Origin: Lachnospiraceae bacterium
GTDB taxonomy: Bacteria > Bacillota > Clostridia > Lachnospirales > Lachnospiraceae
Assembly: GCA_017558205.1 (NCBI GenBank)
Contig: JAFYWD010000110.1
Span: forward strand, 1 to 51,098
Direction: 5' to 3'
DNA length: 51,098 bases
Shown: positions 17,082 through 25,364 of the stretch, in pieces
Layout of the letters: the number at the start of each line of letters is the position of its first letter
Position numbering within the stretch: position 1 is the first letter of the stretch
The notes under the pieces: model-generated
Databases searched by the model: none
What the model saw: only the letters and a program-made list of their open reading frames with translations
What the model was told of the DNA's origin: nothing
Program-made: the position numbers and the translations under genes

Positions 17082-17621
17082 ATGAAAAATATTTTAAAAG
17101 AAGTATTAAGTACCAGTTTATATTTATTAGTTGTTTTATTGATTACTTTTTTAGTAGTTCGTTATGTAGGACAGAGGACTGAGGTAGTAGGAAGCTCTAT
17201 GGAGAATACTCTTCAGGATGGAGATAATCTTTTGGTAGATAAAATTTCTTATCGTTTTAAGGATCCTGAGAGATTTGACATTATCGTTTTTCCTTATCAA
17301 CATGAAAAGGAAACTTATTATATTAAAAGAATTATAGGAATGCCGGGGGAAACCATTCAAATTGACAGCGAAGGAAATATTTCGGTGGATGGTCAGATTT
17401 TAGAGGAGTATTACGGCAAAGATATCATTCTTGATCCGGGTAGGGCGATCTCTGAGATAGAATTATCTGAGGATGAATATTTTGTATTGGGAGATAACAG
17501 AAATAACAGTACAGACAGCAGGGCTGAAAGTGTAGGAAATATTCATAGAGATGATATTTTGGGAAAAGCATTTATCCGTATTTGGCCACTTAGCAAACTG
17601 GAGCTTTTAAAGCATCAATAA
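17082..17621 (+). CDS. lepB: Type I signal peptidase (second copy)
   Basis: 179 residues with an N-terminal membrane helix (residues 12-27), serine nucleophile S39 in VGSSMENTL, lysine base K82 in YYIKRIIGMPGE, and GDNRNNSTDSR near the C-terminus. It is clearly homologous to the copy at 15631-16209 but diverged over most of its length, so it is not a recent duplicate. It is 15 bp after rbgA and 21 bp before rnhB, presumably in one operon. Multiple signal peptidases with overlapping specificities are common in Bacillota. Confidence 0.93.
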   Translation: MKNILKEVLSTSLYLLVVLLITFLVVRYVGQRTEVVGSSMENTLQDGDNLLVDKISYRFKDPERFDIIVFPYQHEKETYYIKRIIGMPGETIQIDSEGNISVDGQILEEYYGKDIILDPGRAISEIELSEDEYFVLGDNRNNSTDSRAESVGNIHRDDILGKAFIRIWPLSKLELLKHQ

Positions 17622-17642
17622 AGAGATAACGGACCGGTGAAC

Positions 17643-18398
17643 ATGGAAGAAAAAATTTCAGTAATTCAACACAAATTCAGTGAAGCAAAAACAGATCTTC
17701 TTAAAGAACTAATTCTCCAATATGAAAAGGATGAACGCTTAGGAGTAAAAAAAGAAATTGAAAAAGCTTATAAAAGAATAGAAAAGCTGGAGGAAGAAAG
17801 GAAGCGAACCCGGCTGTTATGGTCTTATGAAAGAGAGTATTCCTCCTATTCTTCTATTTGTGGAATTGATGAGGTGGGAAGAGGACCTTTAGCAGGACCG
17901 GTTGTGGCAGGTGCAGTGATTCTTCCCAAGGATTGTGATATTTTATACATTAATGATTCTAAAAAGCTGTCAGAAAAAAAGAGGGAAGAATTATATGAGG
18001 AAATCATGGAAAAGGCAGTTGCAGTAGGGATAGGCTATGCTTCCCCGGAAAGAATTGATGAAATTAATATTTTGCAGGCTACCTATGAAGCTATGAGAGA
18101 AGCTATCAATAATTTATCTGTTGCACCCGATATATTATTAAATGATGCGGTGACAATCCCTAAGATTGAGTGCAGGCAGATTCCTATTATTAAGGGAGAT
18201 GCCAAAAGTATTTCCATAGGAGCAGCCAGCATCATAGCAAAGGTAACAAGAGATCGTTTGATGACAGAGTATGATAAAGTTTTTCCGGAATATGGGTTTG
18301 CATCAAATAAGGGGTATGGTGCCGTAGCACATATAGAGGCGTTGAAAAAATACGGACCGACTCCCATACATAGAAGGAGCTTTATCAAAAATTTTTAG
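17643..18398 (+). CDS. rnhB: Ribonuclease HII
   Basis: A protein of about 251 residues that removes ribonucleotides and RNA from RNA-DNA duplexes. An N-terminal helical extension of about 70 residues, usual in Bacillota RNase HII, precedes the catalytic core. Metal ligands D76 and E77 lie in ICGIDEVGRGPLAGP; NDSKKLS, the aspartate of LLNDAV and the C-terminal EYGFASNKGYG complete the site. A GTG at 17637 is in frame, but the ATG at 17643 is the more natural start. Confidence 0.95.
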   Translation: MEEKISVIQHKFSEAKTDLLKELILQYEKDERLGVKKEIEKAYKRIEKLEEERKRTRLLWSYEREYSSYSSICGIDEVGRGPLAGPVVAGAVILPKDCDILYINDSKKLSEKKREELYEEIMEKAVAVGIGYASPERIDEINILQATYEAMREAINNLSVAPDILLNDAVTIPKIECRQIPIIKGDAKSISIGAASIIAKVTRDRLMTEYDKVFPEYGFASNKGYGAVAHIEALKKYGPTPIHRRSFIKNF

Positions 18399-18413
18399 AG
18401 ATGGTTGAATTCT

Positions 18414-20030
18414 ATGGCTATTGATTTATTACAATCTATTATTCCAAGAGGAAAGCAGGTTGCTTTAAATAATGAGACAGGTCGGGAAGCAGAGATTTCC
18501 GGCAGGGAAGCAGTTATAAAGCAGACTGTGGCGGGTAACCAACAGATTATGCGTGCAGTAAGGGCGTTGCAGGCGGGACAGACCCTTCAGGGAGAGATTT
18601 TATCTGTAAAAGGAGATCAGGTTCAGCTGGAGATTCTAAAGCAGGTAATTATAGAAGCCAGATTATCAGGTGCTTTAAATCTGATACCGGGAACTAATAT
18701 GACCTTTCAGGTAAAGGGGAATCAGGGAGGTAACTTATCCCTGGTACCTTTATTTACCAATGTATCGGCAGATCCTAATGTATTAAAGGCATTGGATATG
18801 GCGGGAATTACTATAAATGACAGGACTACTGCCATGGTAGAAAATATGATGGAAAAGGGAATGCCGGTGGGGAAGCAGGCTTTATTAGATATGTATCGTG
18901 AGCTGGTTTCCCATAAGGAGGCGCCGGTTTCAGATATTGTCTCCCTAAAGCAGATGGGGATAGCGGTAACAAAGGATAGTTTGGAGCAATTTGCAGTATA
19001 TAAAAACAATCAGCATTTTCTGACAGAAGGCTTTTCTCAAATAGGCAAGGAACTAAGTAATCAGTTAAATCAGTGGATTGCAGAAGGATTAAATGAGAAG
19101 GCAGCCAATTTTCTTAAAGGCCTTGGAGAAATTTTTAGGACAGAAGAAGGAAAGAGTAGTTTAGGTATTCCGCTTTTGCAGGAGGAAGCTACATTGCCAA
19201 AGGAATCTTCTGTTATGCAGATGAAAGAAAATGAAGCGGTAGTATTAGGAAATAAAACGGTGGAAGAGAACTTGTATCTGGAGAAAAAAGTGATACTGTC
19301 TGAGGCCGGGGAAGGAGAAAAAGAGGTAGCGGTGAAAAGGCCGGAAACCTTGGAGGATCTAGCGGAAATGGTTAAGAATCTTCGTTCTCCGAAAAGACTT
19401 GTGGGTATTTTCGAAAAACTTTGGAAAAGAGAAATAAGTCAGCACTGGCTACTGAAGCCTGAGCAGGTGGCAGAAAAAGAAAATATCAGTCGCTTATATG
19501 AGAAACTGGAAGGGCAAATGAAGCAGTTGGATAAGATTTTGGAGGAACATCTTCCACCACAGTCGCAGGTGGCCAAAACTGTACACAATACAGCTGCGAA
19601 TCTTGAGTTTATGCAGCAGTTAAATCAGATGCATGCCTATATCCAATTACCTTTAAAAATGATGAATCAGCAGGCCAATGGGGAATTGTATGTTTTTACC
19701 AATAAAAGATCATTGCAGGAACAAGAAGGAAGAATCACGGCTCTTCTTCATCTGGATATGGAGTCTTTAGGAAAAATGGATATTCATGTGGCTTTGGAAA
19801 ATCATAAGGTGGCCACACAGTTTTATTTAGAAAAGGAAGAATATCTTGATTTTCTGGAAAATCATATGGATTTGTTAGCATCACGTTTAAAGAAAAGAGG
19901 ATATGATTGTACCATAAATACAAAACTTCGTAAGGAAGAGGAAATGGAAGAGAGTATTTTGTCCAAGGTTACATCAGCCGGAAATGGACAGCTGTTGCTT
20001 TCTACCCAGGCCTTTGACATGCGTGCATAA
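18414..20030 (+). CDS. FliK-like hook-length-control domain protein (YlqG position)
   Basis: About 538 residues, mostly low-complexity helical and glutamine/lysine-rich. The last 100 residues (ELYVFTNKR, HLDMESLGKMDIHVAL, LLASRLKKRGYDC) resemble the C-terminal domain of flagellar hook-length control protein FliK. The start at 18414 (MAIDLLQSIIP) is chosen over an in-frame TTG at 18405. In Bacillus subtilis the same place after rnhB holds ylqG, followed by the FlhB-like ylqH, and the same pair is seen here. There are no flagellar structural genes in the window. What it does outside a flagellar operon is not known to me. Confidence 0.7.
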   Translation: MAIDLLQSIIPRGKQVALNNETGREAEISGREAVIKQTVAGNQQIMRAVRALQAGQTLQGEILSVKGDQVQLEILKQVIIEARLSGALNLIPGTNMTFQVKGNQGGNLSLVPLFTNVSADPNVLKALDMAGITINDRTTAMVENMMEKGMPVGKQALLDMYRELVSHKEAPVSDIVSLKQMGIAVTKDSLEQFAVYKNNQHFLTEGFSQIGKELSNQLNQWIAEGLNEKAANFLKGLGEIFRTEEGKSSLGIPLLQEEATLPKESSVMQMKENEAVVLGNKTVEENLYLEKKVILSEAGEGEKEVAVKRPETLEDLAEMVKNLRSPKRLVGIFEKLWKREISQHWLLKPEQVAEKENISRLYEKLEGQMKQLDKILEEHLPPQSQVAKTVHNTAANLEFMQQLNQMHAYIQLPLKMMNQQANGELYVFTNKRSLQEQEGRITALLHLDMESLGKMDIHVALENHKVATQFYLEKEEYLDFLENHMDLLASRLKKRGYDCTINTKLRKEEEMEESILSKVTSAGNGQLLLSTQAFDMRA

Positions 20031-20049
20031 AAATAAACGGAAAAATATA

Positions 20050-20337
20050 ATGGAAAAAAAAGAAGAAAAATTAAAACAGGCCATAGCTTTGGAATTTGAT
20101 CCCAAGGAAGATGCTCCCAAAGTCATAGCTTCGGGAAGAGGTCATCTGGCTGACAGGATTATAGAAAGAGCCAAGGAATCTAAAATACCTGTCCACAGGG
20201 ATGATAGTCTGGCAGATACCCTATCCCGTCTGGATATCGGAGAAATGATACCACCACAGCTTTATGAGGTAGTGGCTGAAATACTTGTTTTTGTAGATGC
20301 TATGGATAAGATTAAAAGAAAAGGATTTAAAAAGTAG
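20050..20337 (+). CDS. FlhB C-terminal-domain homologue (YlqH/FlhX-like)
   Basis: 95 residues matching the cytoplasmic domain of the flagellar export-switch protein FlhB: AIALEFDPKEDAPKVIASGRG, then ADRIIERAKESKIPV and GEMIPPQLYEVVAEILVFV. The membrane domain is absent, and the autocleavage motif NPTH is replaced around LKQAIALEF, so this is a short soluble paralogue. Such FlhX/YlqH proteins can stand in for the C-terminal half of FlhB. The frame is open from 19984 but overlaps the preceding gene; the ATG at 20050 with CGGAAA upstream gives the homologous start. It is paired with the FliK-like gene before it. Confidence 0.85.
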   Translation: MEKKEEKLKQAIALEFDPKEDAPKVIASGRGHLADRIIERAKESKIPVHRDDSLADTLSRLDIGEMIPPQLYEVVAEILVFVDAMDKIKRKGFKK

Positions 20338-20371
20338 GATAGACTAGGAGAGAAGCGGAAAGGCTTTGTAA

Positions 20372-20722
20372 ATGAATCAAAGAAAACGAGGAACTGCTTA
20401 TGAGGAAATAGCAGCTTCTTATTTAGTCCGCCAAAAAATCAGAATTATAAAAAAGAATTACAGGATAAGACAGGGGGAAGTAGATTTGATAGGAGAAGAT
20501 ACTTCCCATCTTATTTTTTTTGAAGTGAAATTCAGAAGCAGTGACAGATATGGAGAACCGGAGCTGGCAATTTCAATAAATAAAATCAAAAAAATCAGCA
20601 GAGTAGCAGAGCATTACCTTATGTGTTTTCCTACGGGAAAGCAGGTTCGATATGATGTGATTTCTATTTGTGACCAACGTATTACCTGGTATAAAAATGC
20701 TTTTGAACATTATGGATATTAA
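20372..20722 (+). CDS. YraN family (UPF0102) endonuclease-like protein
   Basis: 116 residues, beginning NQRKRGTAYEEIAASYL and carrying the core GEVDLIGEDTSHLIFFEVKFR. The E..D..EVK arrangement is the restriction-endonuclease-fold active site of the Holliday-junction-resolvase-related YraN family. Activity and biological role are unproven in most species. It is commonly found beside rnhB in bacteria, as here, and ends the SRP-ribosome-rnhB cluster. Confidence 0.9.
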   Translation: MNQRKRGTAYEEIAASYLVRQKIRIIKKNYRIRQGEVDLIGEDTSHLIFFEVKFRSSDRYGEPELAISINKIKKISRVAEHYLMCFPTGKQVRYDVISICDQRITWYKNAFEHYGY

Positions 20723-20800
20723 AGAAATCTTAATAATTGGAGATAGCTTCTCTTAAAAAAATAAGTATAAGATAGATAAAAAAGAAAGGGGAGAAAGGAT

Positions 20801-21493
20801 ATGACAAATATTTTAGTATGTGATGATGAAAAGGAAATTGTGGATGCCATAGAAATTTATCTGATGCAGGAAGGATTTCAGGTATTTAAGGCTTATCATG
20901 GGCAGGAAGCCGTGGAAAGTATCAAAAAAAATGAGATACACCTTGTCATTATGGATATCATGATGCCGGGAACAGATGGTATTCGCACAGCCATGAAGAT
21001 ACGGGAAACAAGCAGTATTCCCATTATTTTCTTATCAGCAAAGTCACAGGATGCAGATAAGATTCTGGGACTTAATATTGGTGCTGATGATTATATTACT
21101 AAGCCCTTTAACCCTTTGGAGCTGGTGGCCAGAGTAAAATCCCAGATTAGGCGGTATACCATGCTTGGTAATATTGCCGGGGAAAAAGAAAAAATCTATC
21201 GGGCAGGTGGTCTGCTAATCAATGATGATACCAAAGAAGTTACAGTAGAGGGAGAGCCAGTAAAATTAACGCCTATTGAATATAATATACTTTGTCTGTT
21301 GATAAAGAATCAGGGAAGAGTATTTTCTATTGAACAAATCTATGAACAGATATGGGAGGAGGAAGCAATAGGAGCTGATAATACCGTAGCAGTGCATATA
21401 CGTCATATTAGGGAGAAGATTGAAATTAATCCAAAGGAGCCCCGCTATCTTAAGGTAGTTTGGGGGGTGGGCTACAAGCTGGAAAAGCAGTAA
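20801..21493 (+). CDS. OmpR-family response regulator
   Basis: 230 residues. The receiver domain (1-115) has the acidic pocket D8/D9, phospho-acceptor D52 in VIMDIMMPG, and lysine in TKPFNPLEL. The C-terminal winged-helix DNA-binding domain (about 130-230) contains LTPIEYNILCLLIKNQG and NTVAVHIRHIREKI. AAAGGGGAG precedes the ATG. It is directly upstream of its cognate kinase (23 bp). The sequence type is close to VanR/VncR-like regulators, but the target genes are not evident. Confidence 0.95.
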   Translation: MTNILVCDDEKEIVDAIEIYLMQEGFQVFKAYHGQEAVESIKKNEIHLVIMDIMMPGTDGIRTAMKIRETSSIPIIFLSAKSQDADKILGLNIGADDYITKPFNPLELVARVKSQIRRYTMLGNIAGEKEKIYRAGGLLINDDTKEVTVEGEPVKLTPIEYNILCLLIKNQGRVFSIEQIYEQIWEEEAIGADNTVAVHIRHIREKIEINPKEPRYLKVVWGVGYKLEKQ

Positions 21494-21516
21494 GAATATA
21501 AATGCAGGAGGAAAGC

Positions 21517-23838
21517 ATGAAAAAAGCAGAAGGGAAGAGACCGTTAAAGAGCGGTGTCCGAGAGCTTCTCATATTTATAGAGAGATTATTTTTAGTAATA
21601 TTGTCCGTGACTCTGGCATTGATTTTTACCAATTCCTTTTTTCAGGTATCCACTCCCTATGGTACTACTTATCATTATGGAATTTCTCCCCTGGAAAGAG
21701 AAAAGGAATTTGAGGAAAAGGAGATCTTCAAATCTTTACTGCTGGGAAATATGGAACAGCTGGTACATTATGCAGCCATTAGCCATAGACTGGAAACAGC
21801 AGGAGAATATGATGGGAAAAAGGAAATAGATATTACCCAATATGCCGCGGTGACCCAAGAAGGAAAAGAGAAATTACCTGCTGTTACCTATTATTTGGAT
21901 GATTTAATTGCCTGGGGAAATTATGGCTTTGAGCATCATACTTATAAAACAGGAGAGAACAAAGAGTTGATGGATTATGCCTCTTCCATTGAAGAATATG
22001 AGGTTTTAAAGGAATGCCTGATGTTAGCAGCAGAAAATTTATTTGAGAATTACAGCAAGTATATTTCTTTTAAGGAATATTGTGAAGGGGAAAAAACAAA
22101 TGTAAAATATTATTTTAAGATTCCTACTGAAACCGGAGAGCTTTGCTATACCAACAGTAAGCTTGAAGCAGGGGAAAAAAAGACAGATGATATTACAGCT
22201 CTGATAGGAAAAGAATCCCAGAGATTTATCTTTTTTGATCCGGATAAGGTTCAGATCAATACGAATACCCATATTTCTGCCAAACAGTTGAAAGGTCTTT
22301 TTAAGGGGCAGGAAGAGGTATTTGCACAAGGAAGTAAAATATGGTTTTGGGTTGAGAAGGATTATCCAATTGCTGACAGCTTTCAAACAGTAAAAAAGCA
22401 GCTGGAGGAATTGCAGCCTTATTTACAAGCACTGGAAATAGTAGTATTTATATCCGCCCTGGGAGGAATTCTTTCGCTTTTCATAGTAACGAAAAAAGAG
22501 GGAAGAGCATTTAACGAAGAAGGAAATATTATTTATATAACAAAAAAAAGTGACAGCTTTCCCATAGAAATCTGGACCCTTCTTGTAGCCTTGGCAGAAG
22601 GAATCCTGTTATATCTTATATTTATTTTGCTTTTACAGTTTAAAAAAGGGAATTTGGAACCTGCTATTATTCCTGTTTTTATTGGGATTCTGGCATTTAC
22701 AGGAAACGAGCTGGGAATTCGCTGGTATTTTTCTCTCATAAGAAGGAAAAAAGCAGGCAGCTTCTGGAGTACCACCCTTTTATATCTGGGTGGGAAAAGA
22801 GGGAGAGAGTTTATAACGGAGGCCTATGAGAACGGAAGTCTTCTCTTTCGTACCTGGATTCCTTATCTGATTTTTTTGATGGGAAATTTGATTTTAGTAT
22901 TATTGGGACTGGGAGGAGTGCTGGGGGCACTTTTGCTGGACATTCTTATTGGTGTTTTTCTTTACCAGAGAAAACACCAATTGGAAGAGATTGTAGAAGG
23001 GATAGAAAGGATTACTGAGGGAGACTCCGGATACAGAATTGATACAGCTCACTTAAAAGGAGATAATCTTCGTCTTGCCATTGCTGTGAACAGTATAGGA
23101 AAAGGAATCAGACAGGCAGTGGAAACCAGCATGAAGGATGAGAAACTGAAAACAGATCTGATAACAAATGTTTCCCATGATATAAAAACACCTCTTACCT
23201 CTATTATTACTTATGTAGATCTGTTAAAAAGAGAAAATATTACGAATGAGAAAGCTTTGGGATATCTGGAGATCCTTGACAATAAAAGTCAAAGATTAAA
23301 GCAGCTGATAGATGATCTGGTAGAGGCGTCTAAAATATCTTCCGGTAATATTACACTGAAAAGGGAAAAGATTAATTTTGCAGAGCTGGTAAAGCAGGCT
23401 TTGGCTGAGTTTGACGAAAAACTAAGTCAAAAACAGCTACAGTTAATCTGCAAAATACCACAGTATGCTATGATGATAGAGGCTGACAGCAGTCAATTAT
23501 GGCGGGTAATGGAAAATCTTATTTCGAATGCCTGTAAATATTCCCTGTCCGGCACAAGAATTTATGTAGAAATGGAAACAAGGGAAGAAACCGGAAATCA
23601 AAAATATCAGTTTCTGATGAAAAATATTTCTGAAAGCTTTCTGGAACCAGAGTCAGAGGAGCTGACGGAAAGATTTATGAGAGGAGATCTTTCCAGGCAA
23701 ACGGAAGGAAGCGGTCTGGGACTATCAATTGCCAAAAATCTGGTAGAAGCTATGGAGGGTTCCTTTAAAATTGAGGTAGACGGAGATTTGTTTAAGGCTG
23801 TAGTGGTATTTAATGCGTATGAAAAAATCAGCAGATAG
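21517..23838 (+). CDS. Multi-membrane-span sensor histidine kinase
   Basis: 773 residues. One N-terminal membrane helix (about 18-40) is followed by an extracytoplasmic region of about 250 residues, then several hydrophobic segments (IVVFISALGGILSLFIV, LLVALAEGILLYLIFILLL, IPVFIGILAF, and YLIFLMGNLILVLLGLGG onward), then HisKA with H554 in NVSHDIKTPLTS and a HATPase domain with ENLISNACKYS and GSGLGLSIAKNLVEA. The frame opens at 21502, but CAGGAGGAAAG sits immediately before the ATG at 21517. It pairs with the response regulator upstream. The number of membrane spans between sensor and kinase is unusually high. The signal is unknown. Confidence 0.93.
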   Translation: MKKAEGKRPLKSGVRELLIFIERLFLVILSVTLALIFTNSFFQVSTPYGTTYHYGISPLEREKEFEEKEIFKSLLLGNMEQLVHYAAISHRLETAGEYDGKKEIDITQYAAVTQEGKEKLPAVTYYLDDLIAWGNYGFEHHTYKTGENKELMDYASSIEEYEVLKECLMLAAENLFENYSKYISFKEYCEGEKTNVKYYFKIPTETGELCYTNSKLEAGEKKTDDITALIGKESQRFIFFDPDKVQINTNTHISAKQLKGLFKGQEEVFAQGSKIWFWVEKDYPIADSFQTVKKQLEELQPYLQALEIVVFISALGGILSLFIVTKKEGRAFNEEGNIIYITKKSDSFPIEIWTLLVALAEGILLYLIFILLLQFKKGNLEPAIIPVFIGILAFTGNELGIRWYFSLIRRKKAGSFWSTTLLYLGGKRGREFITEAYENGSLLFRTWIPYLIFLMGNLILVLLGLGGVLGALLLDILIGVFLYQRKHQLEEIVEGIERITEGDSGYRIDTAHLKGDNLRLAIAVNSIGKGIRQAVETSMKDEKLKTDLITNVSHDIKTPLTSIITYVDLLKRENITNEKALGYLEILDNKSQRLKQLIDDLVEASKISSGNITLKREKINFAELVKQALAEFDEKLSQKQLQLICKIPQYAMMIEADSSQLWRVMENLISNACKYSLSGTRIYVEMETREETGNQKYQFLMKNISESFLEPESEELTERFMRGDLSRQTEGSGLGLSIAKNLVEAMEGSFKIEVDGDLFKAVVVFNAYEKISR

Positions 23839-23877
23839 AGAGAGCTTTTGAAAGTCTGATATGAAAAAATTGTAAAA

Positions 23878-23925
23878 TAAAAAGCAGCCACAAGGTTGAA
23901 TAAGAACCATTGTGGCTGCTTTCAT
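23878..23925. terminator. Bidirectional terminator between kinase and prs
   Basis: A perfect 13-bp stem AAAGCAGCCACAA (23881-23893) / TTGTGGCTGCTTT (23910-23922) with a second GGTT/AACC pairing in the loop. The T run is best for the minus-strand transcript (prs), but it can stop both convergent genes. Confidence 0.88.
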
Positions 23926-23957
23926 CTAATAATGTAAGATCAGATATTTAAGCTTTA

Positions 23958-25151
23958 TTAAGCGTTACGATTTTTGGCAGTACGCTCGTTGTATTCCTTC
24001 AAGGCCTGGTGAATCTTTTCCGCAGGAGTATGTACATTTTCCATGGAAACGTCATGGTTCATAAAGTCTATAATAGAAGCAATAAAGTTGCTCATATTAG
24101 CTTGTACATAATAAGGACGTTCATAGATTTCCGGTGGAAGATAATTTAAATTGGTAGTAACCACTTTTTCAAAATATCCTTTTTTATAAGCCTCATCAAA
24201 GGCCTCCAGTCCATTGGTAAACAGACCAAAGGTACAGCAGATAAATACACGACGGGCATTCATATCCTTTAACTGTCTGGCAGTATCTATCATACTTTCA
24301 CCGGAGGATATCATATCATCAAGAATAATAACATCCTTACCCTCCAAATTATCTCCTAAAAATTCATGAGCTACAATAGGGTTTTTACCGTTTACAATAG
24401 TAGTGTAGTCACGACGTTTGTAGAACATACCGGTATTAACACCTAATACATTGGCAAAATATACAGTACGGTTCAAGGCACCTTCATCAGGGCTGATAAC
24501 AACAAGATGTTCTTTGTCAATAATAAGATCCTTTTCCTGTTCTAACAGGGCACGGATGAAATTATAAGGCGTAATATAATTATCAAAGCCCTTTAAAGGA
24601 ATAGCATTACATACACGAGGATCATGAGCATCAAAGGTAATAAAATTATCAATACCCATATTATAAAGCTCTTCCAACATAAAAGCACAGTCTAAGGATT
24701 CTCTGGCAGAACGTTTATGTTGGCGGCCTTCATATAAGAAGGGCATGATTACATTGATTCTGTGAGCTTTTCCGGTAGCTGCAGCAATGATTCTTTTCAA
24801 ATCCTGATAATGATCATCAGGAGACATATGGTTAACATGTCCGTTTATGGTATAGGTCAGGCTATGGTTACATACATCCACAAGAATAAATAAATCCTTT
24901 CCTCGAACAGACTCCAGAAAGACACCTTTGCCTTCACCGGTACCAAAACGAGGGCAGATATGATCTACTAAATAAGAGTCCTCTATATATCCCTGGATGC
25001 CACCATCTTTACTAACATTATTATCGATACTTTTTCTGAATTCTACTAAGTATTTGTTGATTTCATTTCCCATGGTTTTTGCAGAATCCATTACTACAAT
25101 TTTAAGCGGAGCAACCGGTAGGGCTTTCTCCAAAGAATTTAAATTAGGCAT
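23958..25151 (-). CDS. prs: Ribose-phosphate pyrophosphokinase (divergent, long form)
   Basis: 397 residues, about 80 longer than typical Prs. Two phosphoribosyltransferase-like halves are visible, with EGRQHKRSARESL in the position of the catalytic flexible loop, NFITFDAHDPRV resembling the D-x-H ATP/Mg site, SPDEGALNRT, and a PRPP-binding loop VIILDDMISSGESM in place of the usual DDMIDTGGT. It makes PRPP from ribose-5-phosphate and ATP for nucleotide, His and Trp synthesis. The N-terminus and several loops carry extra sequence, and the final 30 residues are an extension. It stands alone on the minus strand between a promoter (25191-25219) and a terminator. Confidence 0.85.
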   Translation of the reverse strand: MPNLNSLEKALPVAPLKIVVMDSAKTMGNEINKYLVEFRKSIDNNVSKDGGIQGYIEDSYLVDHICPRFGTGEGKGVFLESVRGKDLFILVDVCNHSLTYTINGHVNHMSPDDHYQDLKRIIAAATGKAHRINVIMPFLYEGRQHKRSARESLDCAFMLEELYNMGIDNFITFDAHDPRVCNAIPLKGFDNYITPYNFIRALLEQEKDLIIDKEHLVVISPDEGALNRTVYFANVLGVNTGMFYKRRDYTTIVNGKNPIVAHEFLGDNLEGKDVIILDDMISSGESMIDTARQLKDMNARRVFICCTFGLFTNGLEAFDEAYKKGYFEKVVTTNLNYLPPEIYERPYYVQANMSNFIASIIDFMNHDVSMENVHTPAEKIHQALKEYNERTAKNRNA

Positions 25152-25190
25152 GATATCCTCCCAAGTATTAAGTCAAATATTATCATTTAT

Positions 25191-25219
25191 AATATAAATC
25201 CCACCGCAGGGAGTGTCAA
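25191..25219 (-). promoter_or_regulatory. Sigma-A promoter of prs
   Basis: On the minus strand: TTGACA (25214-25219), a 17-bp spacer and TATATT (25191-25196), 40 bp before the start codon. Confidence 0.75.
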
Positions 25220-25226
25220 GTTTAAG

Positions 25227-25255
25227 ATGACAGAATGAGAAAATAAGTGTAAACT
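25227..25255 (+). promoter_or_regulatory. Candidate promoter for the DUF512 gene
   Basis: ATGACA (25227-25232), a 17-bp spacer and TAAACT (25250-25255). If used, the long inverted repeat that follows would be in the 5' leader. The match is moderate. Confidence 0.4.
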
Positions 25256-25322
25256 ATAGTTACTTTTCCTCTCTACGCCAATCACTGGCTGATTGGCGTA
25301 GAGAGGAAAAGTAACAAACTAT
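25251..25322. repeat. Perfect 26-bp inverted repeat flanked by 7-bp direct repeats
   Basis: The left arm 25259-25284 and right arm 25290-25315 are exact reverse complements around CTGGC. The sequence AAACTAT occurs immediately outside on both sides (25251-25257 and 25316-25322). It lies between divergent genes, where a terminator is not expected, and no T run follows in either direction. It may be a tiny inserted element with target duplication, or a strong leader hairpin. Confidence 0.75.
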
Positions 25323-25364
25323 GGGGGAATCTTAGTATTGATAAGCGAAATGGAGTGTGAAATT

